The notes beneath the pieces are model-generated. The model was not told where the DNA came from. It saw nothing but the letters and a program-made list of their open reading frames with translations, and made no database searches. This document shows positions 1-8,648 of a DNA stretch of 64,000 nucleotides, one piece after another. Source of the DNA: JAKSSE01 sp045597645 (GTDB lineage: Bacteria; Bacillota; Clostridia; Lachnospirales; Lachnospiraceae); contig JAZLKM010000027.1 of NCBI GenBank assembly GCA_045597645.1, forward strand, positions 92,121-156,120. Direction: 5' to 3'. Position 1 is the stretch's first letter; the number at the start of each line of letters is the position of its first letter. Both the position numbers and the translations under genes were made by a program.

Positions 1-311
1 CCAAATCTTCTGACTATTCTTGACGCCAATGCCACGCCTATGCCCTTCACAACTCCAGAGCCAAGATATCTTTCCATAGCCACTGCGTCCTTCGGTGCAA
101 TCTGGCGCGCTTCGGTTACCTTAAATTGCTTACCATACACCTGATGCTCAGTGTAGTCACCGTCCAATGCCAGATTCTCACCATCTGACATAGCACCAAA
201 ATTGCCGACACATGGAACCTTCATCCCATCTGTCGCCAACACAAAGACAGTGTACCCATTGTCTTCATTTCTATAAATTATATGATCAACATATCCTTCT
301 AATGTTTGCAT
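1..311 (-). CDS. recD2: RecD2-type ATP-dependent helicase, N-terminal part only
   Basis: The reading frame starts at ATG 311 and runs off the left edge, so only about 103 residues are visible and the helicase motifs lie outside. The visible part matches the N-terminal OB-like domain of RecD2/TraA-family helicases: it opens MQTLEGYVDHIIYRNEDNGY, has a YG.QF.V element, and then SGVVKGIGVALASRIVRRFG, the start of the helix-hairpin-helix region. RecD2 is a 5'-3' DNA helicase that acts without RecBC in many Firmicutes, in repair and replication restart. An AGGGG lies just before the start. A terminator-like hairpin at 330-349 separates it from the flagellar genes, so it may be expressed only by read-through. 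The family call rests on motif recognition. Confidence 0.85.
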   Translation of the reverse strand, partial: MQTLEGYVDHIIYRNEDNGYTVFVLATDGMKVPCVGNFGAMSDGENLALDGDYTEHQVYGKQFKVTEARQIAPKDAVAMERYLGSGVVKGIGVALASRIVRRF

Positions 312-320
312 CTGACCCCT

Positions 321-349
321 AAAGAATAAGCCACCGCATCCGCGATGGC
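321..349 (-). terminator. Terminator-like hairpin between flgJ-like gene and recD2
   Basis: On the minus strand an 8-bp stem GCCATCGC/GCGGTGGC (one G-T pair) closes a GGAT loop and is followed by TTATTCTTT. It probably ends the flagellar operon. Its base lies only 18 nt before the recD2 start codon, leaving no room for a promoter, so it may instead attenuate recD2. Confidence 0.55.
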
Positions 350-358
350 TCAATTGTG

Positions 359-712
359 CTAAATCTCATAATCTCTTTTCATTGCTTCATAGAGCTGCTG
401 CGCTATTCCAAGGCTCTCCTGCTCAGCGGTTTGCTTCGCCAGCTCCTGCGTATACATATCTCTGAAGTAATCAGTCAGCTGACCAAGAGCCGCATCCTGC
501 TTCTCTTCCTTCGGAACTGTATTCCACATTTCTTTATATATTTGTTCAATGAAGTATGCTTCGAATTCTTTACATACTTCTTTCATCTTCTTATCTTCCG
601 CATCTGATGTTGATGCTTCATTGAGCTTATCCTGCAGCCTTTTGACCGTGTCCTGGGTCTTGGCATTACCTTTGACCGCATCAATATATCCAGAAATATT
701 AGAAATATCCAT
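359..712 (-). CDS. FlgJ N-terminal-type rod-binding protein
   Basis: A 117-residue protein lacking the muramidase domain of proteobacterial FlgJ. The core resembles the rod-binding domain: KKMKEVCKEFEAYFIEQIYKEMW, then a helical stretch LGQLTDYFRDMYTQELAKQ and SLGIAQQLYEAMKRDY. In this family the EFE/EA.F helix and the final helix are typical. Such stand-alone proteins help assemble the flagellar rod in the periplasm or wall space. It starts 6 nt after the flgG stop and is the last gene of the flgF-flgG unit, which supports the flagellar role. There is no signal peptide, as expected for a substrate of the flagellar export apparatus. Confidence 0.8.
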   Translation of the reverse strand: MDISNISGYIDAVKGNAKTQDTVKRLQDKLNEASTSDAEDKKMKEVCKEFEAYFIEQIYKEMWNTVPKEEKQDAALGQLTDYFRDMYTQELAKQTAEQESLGIAQQLYEAMKRDYEI

Positions 713-718
713 AGATTA

Positions 719-1534
719 TTACCTCTTAAGATTGTTTGCGGTCTCTAGCATAGTATCAGATGTCGTGATTGCCTTAGAGTTAAGCTCATAAGCTCTCTGC
801 GCTACTATCAGGTTAACCATTTCGTCTGCAACTGATACATTTGACTGCTCAAGGTATCCCTGAATTACTTCACTACGCACTACGCCGTTGGCTGTAGCTT
901 CATTAATAGGCTGTCCACTTGCAGCTGTAGCTCTAAGCAAGCTGTTAGACATATTCTCTAATCCAGTTGGATTACTGAATTGGAAAAGACCAATCTGCTG
1001 GCCCGTCATCACGGTCTCACCTTCTGCGTTCTTATATCCAATAGCTCCATCACCACTTACAATGACTGATCCACTGGCAACACCTGCTGGTAAAATAATA
1101 GGTGCATTATTAGAATCAAGCACTGGATGTCCCTGTGGTGTAGATAGTTGTAGTGCTCCTCCACCATTGAGTGCCCATACAAAACTTCCAGCTCTAGTAT
1201 ATAATGTCTCCTCGCCATTTCTAACTGCGAAGAAACCATTTCCATCTATGCAAAAATCAGTGTCGCGCTCTGTCGCTGTCATTGATCCCTGTGAATATCT
1301 AGAGTCAATACTCGCTACTCTGGTACCCAGTCCAACCTGAGCTGATGTAGGTCTGGTATCTCCGTTTGCGCTGGTAGTCTCTGTCGCAATCGTCTGATAG
1401 AGCAGTGACTTAAACTGTGTCATTTGCGCTTTGTATCCTACAGTATTTACATTGGCAATGTTGTTTGAAATAACATCAACATTTGTCTGCTGCGCTTTCA
1501 TTCCGGATGCAGCGGTCCAAAGCGATCTCATCAT
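719..1534 (-). CDS. flgG: Flagellar distal rod protein FlgG
   Basis: A 271-residue rod protein of the FlgE/F/G family. The N-terminus MMRSLWTAASGMKAQQTNVD followed by ISNNIANVNTVGYK is the classical rod signature. The middle carries FCIDGNGFFAV, and the C-terminus SNVSVADEMVNLIVAQRAYELNSKAI and SDTMLETANNLKR forms the second half of the coiled-coil D0 domain. It polymerises in the axial structure between rod and hook after type III flagellar export. It corresponds to FlhP beside mbl in Bacillus. The first of two adjacent ATG codons was kept because AAGGAG lies 10 nt upstream. It is 29 nt downstream of flgF and cotranscribed with it. Confidence 0.92.
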   Translation of the reverse strand: MMRSLWTAASGMKAQQTNVDVISNNIANVNTVGYKAQMTQFKSLLYQTIATETTSANGDTRPTSAQVGLGTRVASIDSRYSQGSMTATERDTDFCIDGNGFFAVRNGEETLYTRAGSFVWALNGGGALQLSTPQGHPVLDSNNAPIILPAGVASGSVIVSGDGAIGYKNAEGETVMTGQQIGLFQFSNPTGLENMSNSLLRATAASGQPINEATANGVVRSEVIQGYLEQSNVSVADEMVNLIVAQRAYELNSKAITTSDTMLETANNLKR

Positions 1535-1563
1535 ATGGGCTCATCTCCTTCTACTGAAAACGT

Positions 1564-2364
1564 TTATAACTTACCAACCTGATTTACGGCTTTGTCCAGA
1601 GTACTATCCATTGTCTGGATTATCTTCTGTCCCGCCTCGTATGCTCTCTGGATTGTAATCATTTCTACCATTTCCTGAACAGTGTTCACATTAGAGGTCT
1701 CAAGATAGCCTTGATTTATCTCTGCTGTGGTATCTATCATGGTAGCTCCATCGATAGTATCATACAAGTTCTCGCCATACTTCTCCAGGAAATCATAGTT
1801 TTCAAAGTCCACAAGCCCAACCTGTGATACAGTCTCACCATCCTGGATAATCTCTCCAAGTCCGTTAATATAAACGCCCTGGTTCGGGTCAAGTTGAACT
1901 CTGTTGCCGGGACCATACTGACTGTTCTGTGCACCATTCACATTCAGCACATAATCACCATCACAGGTTCTAAGATAACCCTCAATGTCTACAGTAAAGT
2001 TACCGTCCCTGGTGTATTTTATGCTCGTCTCGCCTGCTTTATTAGTGTATTCTATTGCGAAAAATCCGTTTCCGCCAATGGCGAGATCATAGGTGTTCTC
2101 CGTATTCTTAAAGCCACCCATAGCCCAATCTGTATAGGTCTGTCCAATCTTGGTACCAAGACTCATGTATCCTATATCTGTAGCATATGTGTTGCTGGAG
2201 GTGTCCTTGATACGAATAGCCATCATCTCATCAAAAGACTGATTTGTAAGGGCCTCTTTTTTATATCCGGTAGTGTTGGCATTTGCCAGATTGTTAGTTA
2301 AAACATCCAGCCTTCGCTGCTCCTCGGTCATTCCGGTATAGGCTGTATAAAGGCCTTTTAGCAT
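1564..2364 (-). CDS. flgF: Flagellar proximal rod protein FlgF (FlhO-type)
   Basis: A 266-residue FlgF/FlgG-family rod protein. The N-terminus MLKGLYTAYTGMTEEQRRLD and VLTNNLANANTTGYKK, the central DLAIGGNGFFAI, and the C-terminal GYLETSNVNTVQEMVEMITI plus QRAYEAGQKIIQTMD are diagnostic. It is the first gene of the rod operon and lies directly downstream of mbl, the order mbl-flhO-flhP known from Bacillus subtilis. It starts with ATG 2364 preceded by AGGAGG at about 7 nt. A sigma-28 promoter lies at 2412-2439. FlgF and FlgG are paralogues; the order and the N-terminus favour FlgF here. Confidence 0.9.
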   Translation of the reverse strand: MLKGLYTAYTGMTEEQRRLDVLTNNLANANTTGYKKEALTNQSFDEMMAIRIKDTSSNTYATDIGYMSLGTKIGQTYTDWAMGGFKNTENTYDLAIGGNGFFAIEYTNKAGETSIKYTRDGNFTVDIEGYLRTCDGDYVLNVNGAQNSQYGPGNRVQLDPNQGVYINGLGEIIQDGETVSQVGLVDFENYDFLEKYGENLYDTIDGATMIDTTAEINQGYLETSNVNTVQEMVEMITIQRAYEAGQKIIQTMDSTLDKAVNQVGKL

Positions 2365-2411
2365 ATCTTTCCTCCTGTGTTCATAAGAATACAGTTAATC
2401 CTACTTATCAT

Positions 2412-2439
2412 ATATCGGCATGCTTGCCGAAATAGTTTA
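2412..2439 (-). promoter_or_regulatory. Sigma-28 (SigD/FliA) promoter for flgF-flgG operon
   Basis: On the minus strand TAAA, 16 nt, then GCCGATAT. This equals the Gram-positive SigD consensus TAAA-N14-16-GCCGATAT. The TAAA overlaps the mbl stop codon, and the -10 lies about 48 nt before the flgF start. A small hairpin CGGCA/TGCCG (2416-2429) overlaps the -10. Confidence 0.8.
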
Positions 2440-3435
2440 GTTTTCTGATCTACCACTTCCAGTGAGGAAGTCAACACAGATACCTGTTCCCTTTGCAACG
2501 CAAGTCATAGGGTCCTCTGCTGTCATAGTGTTGATACCTGTCTTCTCCTCGAGAAGCTCTTCAAGTCCGCGAAGTAATGCTCCGCCACCTGTGAGTACGA
2601 TTCCTCTGTCCGCAACGTCTGCTGCAAGCTCTGGCGGAGTCTTCTCAAGTACGCTGTGTACAGCTTCTACTATCTGCATAGTAGGCTCCTTAAGTGCCTC
2701 CTCTGTCTCCTCACTAGTTACCTCTATGGTCTTCGGAAGTCCAGTTACCAGATTACGACCCCTAACCTGCATTGACTCACTATGTGCCAGCGGGAAGCAG
2801 GTTCCTACTTTTATCTTGATATCTTCAGCTGTACGCTCACCGATAAGTAGATTATGCTTCTTTCTCATGTAACGCACTAGTGCATCATCGAAATTATCTC
2901 CAGCAACCTTAACTGAAGCACTTACTACTGCTCCTCCCAGTGAAATAACAGCTATATCTGAGGTACCACCTCCTATATCAACTATCATATTACCGCAAGG
3001 TCTGGTTATATCTATTCCTGCGCCAATTGCTGCTGCGATAGGCTCTTCAATAATCTGTACATCACGAGCCCCTGCTGCATATGCTGCATCCTCTACTGCC
3101 TTAATCTCTACTTCAGTAGCTCCTGATGGTATACATACTGAAATTCGTGGCTTTCTATAAGTTCTTCGTCCAAGTGCTTTCTGGATGAAATACTTAATCA
3201 TCTGCTCAGTCACAGTATAGTTAGATATAACGCCCTGTCTAAGAGGTCTAACTGCTGTAATATTGCCAGGAGTACGTCCAATCATAAGACGCGCTTCCTC
3301 ACCAATAGCACGAATCTTGTTGCTATCGCGATCAAAAGCCACTACAGAGGGCTCCTTAAGAACAACTCCCTTGTCCTTTATATAAACCAAGATACTCGCT
3401 GTACCTAAATCTATTCCGATATCTGTTGAGCTCAT
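2437..3435 (-). CDS. mbl: Actin-like rod-shape protein Mbl/MreB family
   Basis: A 332-residue bacterial actin. Phosphate loop 1 is IGIDLGTASILVYIKDKG. Further ATPase motifs are IIEEPIAAAIGAG, MIVDIGGGTSDIAVISLGG and GIVLTGGGALLRGLEELL. Family filaments under the membrane guide elongasome peptidoglycan synthesis. There is no mreC or mreD next to it, and the flgF-flgG neighbourhood matches Bacillus mbl rather than mreB. Length is normal for the family (about 330-340). It starts at ATG 3435 with GGAGAG upstream, and a sigma-A promoter lies at 3497-3524. The choice of Mbl over MreB or MreBH rests on gene order. Confidence 0.88.
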   Translation of the reverse strand: MSSTDIGIDLGTASILVYIKDKGVVLKEPSVVAFDRDSNKIRAIGEEARLMIGRTPGNITAVRPLRQGVISNYTVTEQMIKYFIQKALGRRTYRKPRISVCIPSGATEVEIKAVEDAAYAAGARDVQIIEEPIAAAIGAGIDITRPCGNMIVDIGGGTSDIAVISLGGAVVSASVKVAGDNFDDALVRYMRKKHNLLIGERTAEDIKIKVGTCFPLAHSESMQVRGRNLVTGLPKTIEVTSEETEEALKEPTMQIVEAVHSVLEKTPPELAADVADRGIVLTGGGALLRGLEELLEEKTGINTMTAEDPMTCVAKGTGICVDFLTGSGRSEN

Positions 3436-3496
3436 AATTCTCTCCTATATATGTAAAAATGTGCACACTATCACCTATACGGTCTTAATCTATTTT

Positions 3497-3524
3497 ATTA
3501 TACGGATTCTGATAGGATTTTCAA
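3497..3524 (-). promoter_or_regulatory. Sigma-A promoter of mbl
   Basis: Minus strand TTGAAA, 16-nt spacer, TATAAT, about 60 nt before the mbl start codon. It lies just downstream of the uvrA terminator, as expected for an independent transcription unit. Confidence 0.6.
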
Positions 3525-3548
3525 GAGAAATCAATTGAAAATACCCCT

Positions 3549-3576
3549 AAAAAAGGGGAGTCCCCGAGGTCTCCCC
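3549..3576 (-). terminator. Rho-independent terminator of uvrB-uvrA
   Basis: Minus strand GGGGAG, 10-nt GC-rich loop, CTCCCC, then TTTTTT. The 300-nt gap 3436-3735 holds this terminator, the mbl promoter, a second weak hairpin near 3601-3615 and the small ORF at 3659-3739. I see nothing else in it. Confidence 0.75.
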
Positions 3577-3658
3577 CGGGGATTAGTTATGAAAAATATA
3601 TAAGCTACTTAGCTTTTACAGTTAGGATACTATTATTTTTATATGTCGATTCTGTGTA

Positions 3659-3739
3659 CTATTTATGCGGAGTTTGTGAAAACTCATCATAACCTGCAAG
3701 CAAAATCACTCTTACCCCACCCTGTTCCTTGATTATCAT
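3659..3739 (-). CDS. Possible 26-residue ORF coupled to uvrA
   Basis: An ATG overlaps the uvrA stop as ATGA and opens a 26-codon frame ending in TAG. The peptide has a hydrophobic stretch GVRVILLAGYDEF and the polar end SQTPHK. It lies between the uvrA stop and the uvrBA terminator, so it is inside the transcript. No separate ribosome binding site is visible, so translation would rely on reinitiation. I do not recognise it, and it may be chance. Confidence 0.25.
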   Translation of the reverse strand: MIIKEQGGVRVILLAGYDEFSQTPHK

Positions 3740-6567
3740 TTCAGGTATGGTTTCAAAAATCGTCCCGTCACAGATTTTTCGACTTTGCAGACCTGCTCAG
3801 GAGTACCCTTTGCTATAACTGTACCTCCTGCATCTCCACCCTCAGGCCCCATGTCAATAATATAGTCTGCCGTCTTTATCACATCGAGATTGTGCTCTAT
3901 AACTACAACTGTATTACCACCATCTGATAATCTACGCAGTATATCTATAAGCTTATGTACATCTGCAAAATGCAAACCCGTGGTCGGCTCATCCAATATG
4001 TAAATGGTCTTTCCTGTTCCTCTCCTGCAAAGCTCGGTTGCCAGCTTAACTCGCTGCGCCTCTCCGCCTGAAAGCTGAGTAGATGGCTGTCCCAACTTGA
4101 CGTAGCCTAAACCAACATCATACATTGTCTGTACGACTCTTTTAATTCTCGGTACGTTTTCGAAGAAACTACAAGCCTCCTCTACAGTCATATCAAGCAC
4201 ATCAAAGATATTTTTCCCTTTGTATAAAACATCCAGGGTCTCTCTGTTATAGCGCTTTCCTCCACACACCTCGCAAGGGACATAAACATCTGGCAAAAAG
4301 TGCATCTCTATTTTTACTATTCCATCTCCACTGCAGGCCTCGCATCTTCCTCCCTTTACATTGAACGAGAATCTTCCCTTGCTGTATCCGTGCATCTTAG
4401 CGTCATTTGTTGCCGCAAATAGATCTCGAATTAAATCAAATACACCAGTGTATGTAGCCGGATTTGATCTGGGAGTACGCCCTATAGGGGACTGATCGAT
4501 AGCAATTATTTTGTCCAGTTGCTCCGTTCCATCTATTCCTGCGTGTTCTCCAGGCAACGTTCTTGCTCTATTCAAAGTATGCGCCAAAGACTTATATAGA
4601 ATCTCATTGATCAAGGAGCTCTTACCCGAGCCAGACACACCAGTCACCACTGTCATTATTCCCAACGGAACATCTACCGTCACATTTTTCAAATTATGTT
4701 CCTTAGCGCCACGTATCTTAAGCCATCCAGTAGGCTTACGTCTCTCCTTAGGCACATCAATAGATTTCCTACCAGACAGGTAATCTCCCGTTATACTATT
4801 CTCACATGCTTCTATCTCTGCGGCTGTACCCATGGCAACTACTTCTCCGCCATGGCTTCCTGCTCCAGGACCTATATCAACTATATAATCAGCCTCTCGC
4901 ATAGTCTCCTCGTCATGTTCTACCACTATAAGCGAGTTGCCTAGGTCTTTCAGATTCTTAAGAGCATTTATAAGTTTCTCGTTGTCGCGCTGGTGTAGAC
5001 CTATAGAAGGTTCATCCAAAATATACGTTACACCTACTAATCCGGAACCAATTTGAGTAGCCAGCCTTATTCGCTGAGCCTCTCCACCCGAAAGGGATGC
5101 TGTAGCTCTTGACATATTCAAATATCCAAGGCCAACTTCATTTAGAAATCCGATACGTCCCTTTATTTCTTTTAAAATAGCATCTCCAATAAAGTGCTGT
5201 CTCTGCGTAAGTTCAAGACTATCCAGAAAATCATTCATCTCTGAAATCGAAAGCAGCGTAAGCTCATGTATATTCTTACCACCAAAAGTTACCGCTAAGG
5301 ACTCTGGCTTTAACCTTTGACCCTTGCAGTCTGAGCAAGGTGTCACTGTCATGAATTCCTCATATTCTGCCTTGGCTGTCTCGCTAAAGGTCTCTCTGTA
5401 TCTACGCTCAACGTTCTTTATCAAGCCTTCGAATAGTGTTGGATATACTCCTGTTCCTCTCTGACCTACATAATGGACATCGACCATCCTATCAAAGCCA
5501 TAAAAAAACATATTCTGTATGTTCTCTGGCAAATCCTTAAACGGGGTTGTGAGTTTGAACTTGTATTCTTTTGCCAACGCCTCCAATAATGCATAGGCGA
5601 AGCTGCCCTTTTTGCCAGACGACTGCCATCCCATCACTTGAACAGCTCCATCCACAAAGCTTAGACTCGTGTCTGGCACCATAAGCTTTGGCGAAAATTC
5701 CATCTTATAGCCCAGCCCTACGCAGGTAGGGCACGCGCCAAATGGGTTATTAAAAGAAAATGATCTAGGCTCAATCTCTCCGATACTAACTCCACAATCC
5801 GGACAGGAGAAGCTCTCAGAAAACTGCAGTTGCTCTTTTCCTATGACATCTACTGTCAAAAGACCATTCGCAAGTTCAAGCACCGTCTCAATAGAATCTG
5901 CCAGTCTTTTTTCAATATCCGGCTTTACAACCAGACGATCCACCACAATCTCTATGGTATGCTTAATGTTCTTATCCAGAGAAATATCCTCTGATAAGTC
6001 ATACATATTGCCGTCCACTATTGCTCTTACGTAGCCGCTCTTTTTTGCGCGCTCAAAAAGCTTCTCATGCATACCCTTTCGACCGCGCACAACAGGTGCC
6101 AAAAGCTGTATTTTGGTACCTTCCTCTAATTCCATTATGGAATCAACCATCTGATCCACAGTCTGCTTATATACTTCTCTTCCACAGTTAGGGCAATGTG
6201 GTATACCTGCTCTGGCATAAAGCAATCTCAGATAATCATATATTTCAGTAACTGTACCCACTGTAGATCTAGGGTTACGGTTAGTAGACTTCTGATCAAT
6301 AGAAATAGCTGGTGACAGGCCCTCTATTTTATCTACCCTCGGCTTTTCCATCTGACCCAAAAACTGTCTTGCATAAGAAGACAATGACTCCATATATCTG
6401 CGCTGTCCCTCCGCATATATGGTATCAAAAGCCAATGAAGACTTACCCGAACCTGAAAGTCCAGTTAAAACTACAAATTCATTTCTAGGAATATCAAGAT
6501 CAATATGCTTTAGGTTGTGCTCACTCGCACCTCGTATTTTTATGTATTTTCTATTGTTGCTGTCCAT
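3736..6567 (-). CDS. uvrA: Excinuclease ABC subunit A
   Basis: A 943-residue UvrA, full length. It is the damage-recognition ATPase of nucleotide excision repair, forming UvrA2 that loads UvrB. Two ABC modules are visible: Walker A GLSGSGKSSLAF near residue 35 and GVSGSGKSSL near 640, and signatures SLSGGEAQRIRLA and QLSGGEAQRVKLA with ILDEPSIGLH and ILDEPTTGLH. Zinc-binding pairs CPNCG, CPDCG/CPTCVG and CEACSGDG/CEVCGG are present. It begins MDSNNRKYIKIRGASEHNLK at ATG 6567, 7 nt after uvrB, and is cotranscribed with it. The LexA-type box upstream of uvrB suggests SOS induction. Confidence 0.97.
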   Translation of the reverse strand: MDSNNRKYIKIRGASEHNLKHIDLDIPRNEFVVLTGLSGSGKSSLAFDTIYAEGQRRYMESLSSYARQFLGQMEKPRVDKIEGLSPAISIDQKSTNRNPRSTVGTVTEIYDYLRLLYARAGIPHCPNCGREVYKQTVDQMVDSIMELEEGTKIQLLAPVVRGRKGMHEKLFERAKKSGYVRAIVDGNMYDLSEDISLDKNIKHTIEIVVDRLVVKPDIEKRLADSIETVLELANGLLTVDVIGKEQLQFSESFSCPDCGVSIGEIEPRSFSFNNPFGACPTCVGLGYKMEFSPKLMVPDTSLSFVDGAVQVMGWQSSGKKGSFAYALLEALAKEYKFKLTTPFKDLPENIQNMFFYGFDRMVDVHYVGQRGTGVYPTLFEGLIKNVERRYRETFSETAKAEYEEFMTVTPCSDCKGQRLKPESLAVTFGGKNIHELTLLSISEMNDFLDSLELTQRQHFIGDAILKEIKGRIGFLNEVGLGYLNMSRATASLSGGEAQRIRLATQIGSGLVGVTYILDEPSIGLHQRDNEKLINALKNLKDLGNSLIVVEHDEETMREADYIVDIGPGAGSHGGEVVAMGTAAEIEACENSITGDYLSGRKSIDVPKERRKPTGWLKIRGAKEHNLKNVTVDVPLGIMTVVTGVSGSGKSSLINEILYKSLAHTLNRARTLPGEHAGIDGTEQLDKIIAIDQSPIGRTPRSNPATYTGVFDLIRDLFAATNDAKMHGYSKGRFSFNVKGGRCEACSGDGIVKIEMHFLPDVYVPCEVCGGKRYNRETLDVLYKGKNIFDVLDMTVEEACSFFENVPRIKRVVQTMYDVGLGYVKLGQPSTQLSGGEAQRVKLATELCRRGTGKTIYILDEPTTGLHFADVHKLIDILRRLSDGGNTVVVIEHNLDVIKTADYIIDMGPEGGDAGGTVIAKGTPEQVCKVEKSVTGRFLKPYLK

Positions 6568-6574
6568 GGGTTCC

Positions 6575-8554
6575 TCACATGTCTCTGAGCATATTTTTAA
6601 GCTCTACCATCTTGTCTCTATACTCTGCAGCAGCCTCAAAGTTTAGGTCACCTGCTGCTTTTTCCATCTTCTTTTTAACTTTCTCAATAGCCTTCGTAAG
6701 CTCTTCTTTGGTCATAGTCTCAGGATCCTTCTGGAGCATCAGATCCTCCTTGGCCACCTTCTTTGAGATAGAAATAAGCTCACGAACCGCCTTTTCTATA
6801 GTGGTAGGTGTGATACCATGCTCTTCATTATAGGCCTGCTGTATTTTCCTACGACGTTCAGTCTCAGTAATTGCTGCATACATGGAATCAGTCATAGTAT
6901 CCGCATACATAATTACACGACCTGATGAGTTACGTGCTGCACGTCCTACTGTCTGTATAAGAGAAGTCTCTGATCTAAGGAATCCTTCCTTATCGGCATC
7001 AAGTATTGCTACAAGCGTAATCTCCGGAATATCAAGACCCTCTCTCAAAAGGTTAATTCCTACTAATACGTCAAAGACATCCAGACGTAAATCTCGAATA
7101 ATCTCTGAGCGTTCCAAAGTATCGATATCAGAGTGCAGATACTTTACTCTTATGCCAAGCTCAGCCATATAATCCGTGAGGTCCTCCGCCATCTTCTTAG
7201 TAAGCGTAGTTACCAGCACTTTGTGATGGTCCTTCGTCTCCTTTTTTATCTCGCTTATGAGATGGTCCACCTGTCCTTCAGTCGGGAATACGGCAATCTC
7301 AGGGTCCAAAAGACCCGTAGGTCTGATGACCTGTTCTGTGCGCAGCAGCTCATGCTCTGCCTCATATTTTCCAGGCGTAGCAGACACAAACATCAACCGG
7401 TCTATTTTACTTTCGAATTCTTCAAAGCAAAGAGGTCTATTGTCTTTTGCTGACGGCAATCTAAACCCATAGTCTACCAAAGTGTTCTTGCGACTCTGAT
7501 CTCCATTGTACATAGCCCCCAGCTGCGGAACTGTCATATGCGACTCATCAATGATGATAAGGAAATCGTCATCGAAATAGTCCATAAGAGTCTCAGGTGT
7601 CGAGCCCGGCTCTCGACCAGCAAGATGCCTTGAGTAATTCTCAATGCCACTGCAGAATCCGGTCTCTCTTAGCATTTCTATGTCAAAATTTGTCCTCTCC
7701 TCTATGCGCTGTGCTTCAAGGAGCTTCTCCTTTCCTTTGAAAAACTTGATACGCTCTGACAGCTCCTCTTCTATGTGCTGACATGCAACATTTATTTTCT
7801 CCTGAGGCACTACATAATGAGATGCTGGAAATACTGCTATATGTGAAAGCTCAGCATTCTTCTCACCAGTCAGAACATTTATCTCACATATTCTATCTAT
7901 CTCATCGCCGAAAAACTCTACCCTAAATGCAGTCTCATCAAAGTAGGCTGGAAAGATGTCTAACACATCGCCTTTCGCTCTGAATGTGCCTCGTTCAAAC
8001 CCCATATCCCCACGAGTATACTGAAGCTCTATGAGCTTGCGCATTACATCGTCCCTATCCTTGGTCTGTCCCTGGCGCAGCGAAAGCATCATGTTCTTAT
8101 AGTCTATAGGCGAACCCAATCCATAAATGCATGATACAGAGGCCACAACTATTACATCTCTTCTCTCCACAAGCGATGCTGTAGCCGAAAGTCGTAACTT
8201 ATCTATTTCATCATTAATTGATGAATCCTTTGCTATATAAGTATCAGACTGAGGTATATAGGCCTCTGGCTGATAGTAGTCATAATAGGATACAAAATAC
8301 TCTACTGCATTCTCAGGGAAGAATTCTTTAAACTCGCCGTACAGCTGAGCCGCCAATGTCTTATTGTGCGCAATGACGAGAGTCGGCTTGTTAAGCGCTT
8401 GTATTACATTAGCCATAGTAAAGGTCTTACCAGAGCCAGTCACACCCAATAACGTCTGGAATTGGTTTCCTTCTTTAAATCCATTAACCAAAGCCTCTAT
8501 TGCCTGCGGCTGGTCACCCGTTGGCTCATATTTTGAATGTAATTTAAAATCCAT
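6575..8554 (-). CDS. uvrB: Excinuclease ABC subunit B
   Basis: A 659-residue UvrB. The start is set at ATG 8554 (MDFKLHSKYEPTGDQPQAIE), because AGAGGAG lies 6 nt upstream and the family begins there; an in-frame extension to 8605 would remove the leader. Helicase-like motifs: Walker A LLGVTGSGKTFTMANV, the beta-hairpin region YYDYYQPEAYIPQSDTYI, DESHMTVPQ, GLDIPEITLV and QTVGRAARN. The C-terminal UVR motif (AAGDLNFEAAAEYRDKMVEL) contacts UvrC. UvrB verifies damage handed over by UvrA and recruits UvrC. It is the first gene of the uvrBA operon. No uvrC is in the window. Confidence 0.97.
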   Translation of the reverse strand: MDFKLHSKYEPTGDQPQAIEALVNGFKEGNQFQTLLGVTGSGKTFTMANVIQALNKPTLVIAHNKTLAAQLYGEFKEFFPENAVEYFVSYYDYYQPEAYIPQSDTYIAKDSSINDEIDKLRLSATASLVERRDVIVVASVSCIYGLGSPIDYKNMMLSLRQGQTKDRDDVMRKLIELQYTRGDMGFERGTFRAKGDVLDIFPAYFDETAFRVEFFGDEIDRICEINVLTGEKNAELSHIAVFPASHYVVPQEKINVACQHIEEELSERIKFFKGKEKLLEAQRIEERTNFDIEMLRETGFCSGIENYSRHLAGREPGSTPETLMDYFDDDFLIIIDESHMTVPQLGAMYNGDQSRKNTLVDYGFRLPSAKDNRPLCFEEFESKIDRLMFVSATPGKYEAEHELLRTEQVIRPTGLLDPEIAVFPTEGQVDHLISEIKKETKDHHKVLVTTLTKKMAEDLTDYMAELGIRVKYLHSDIDTLERSEIIRDLRLDVFDVLVGINLLREGLDIPEITLVAILDADKEGFLRSETSLIQTVGRAARNSSGRVIMYADTMTDSMYAAITETERRRKIQQAYNEEHGITPTTIEKAVRELISISKKVAKEDLMLQKDPETMTKEELTKAIEKVKKKMEKAAGDLNFEAAAEYRDKMVELKNMLRDM

Positions 8555-8619
8555 AGCTCCTCTTAAAGCAATAATCAAGAACAAAACTACACAACAATTG
8601 CTCAAATTTACATTTTGTT

Positions 8620-8648
8620 ATTGTATCATGAGGCTCCGGCTTTGTCTA
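8620..8648 (-). promoter_or_regulatory. Sigma-A promoter of uvrB-uvrA
   Basis: Minus strand TAGACA, 17-nt spacer, TACAAT, about 65 nt before the uvrB start. The -35 directly adjoins the LexA-type box at 8649-8660. Confidence 0.7.

Noticed and set aside
8555..8605. Upstream start for uvrB
   Set aside because: No SD; UvrB family begins at MDFKLHSKYEP, with AGAGGAG upstream.
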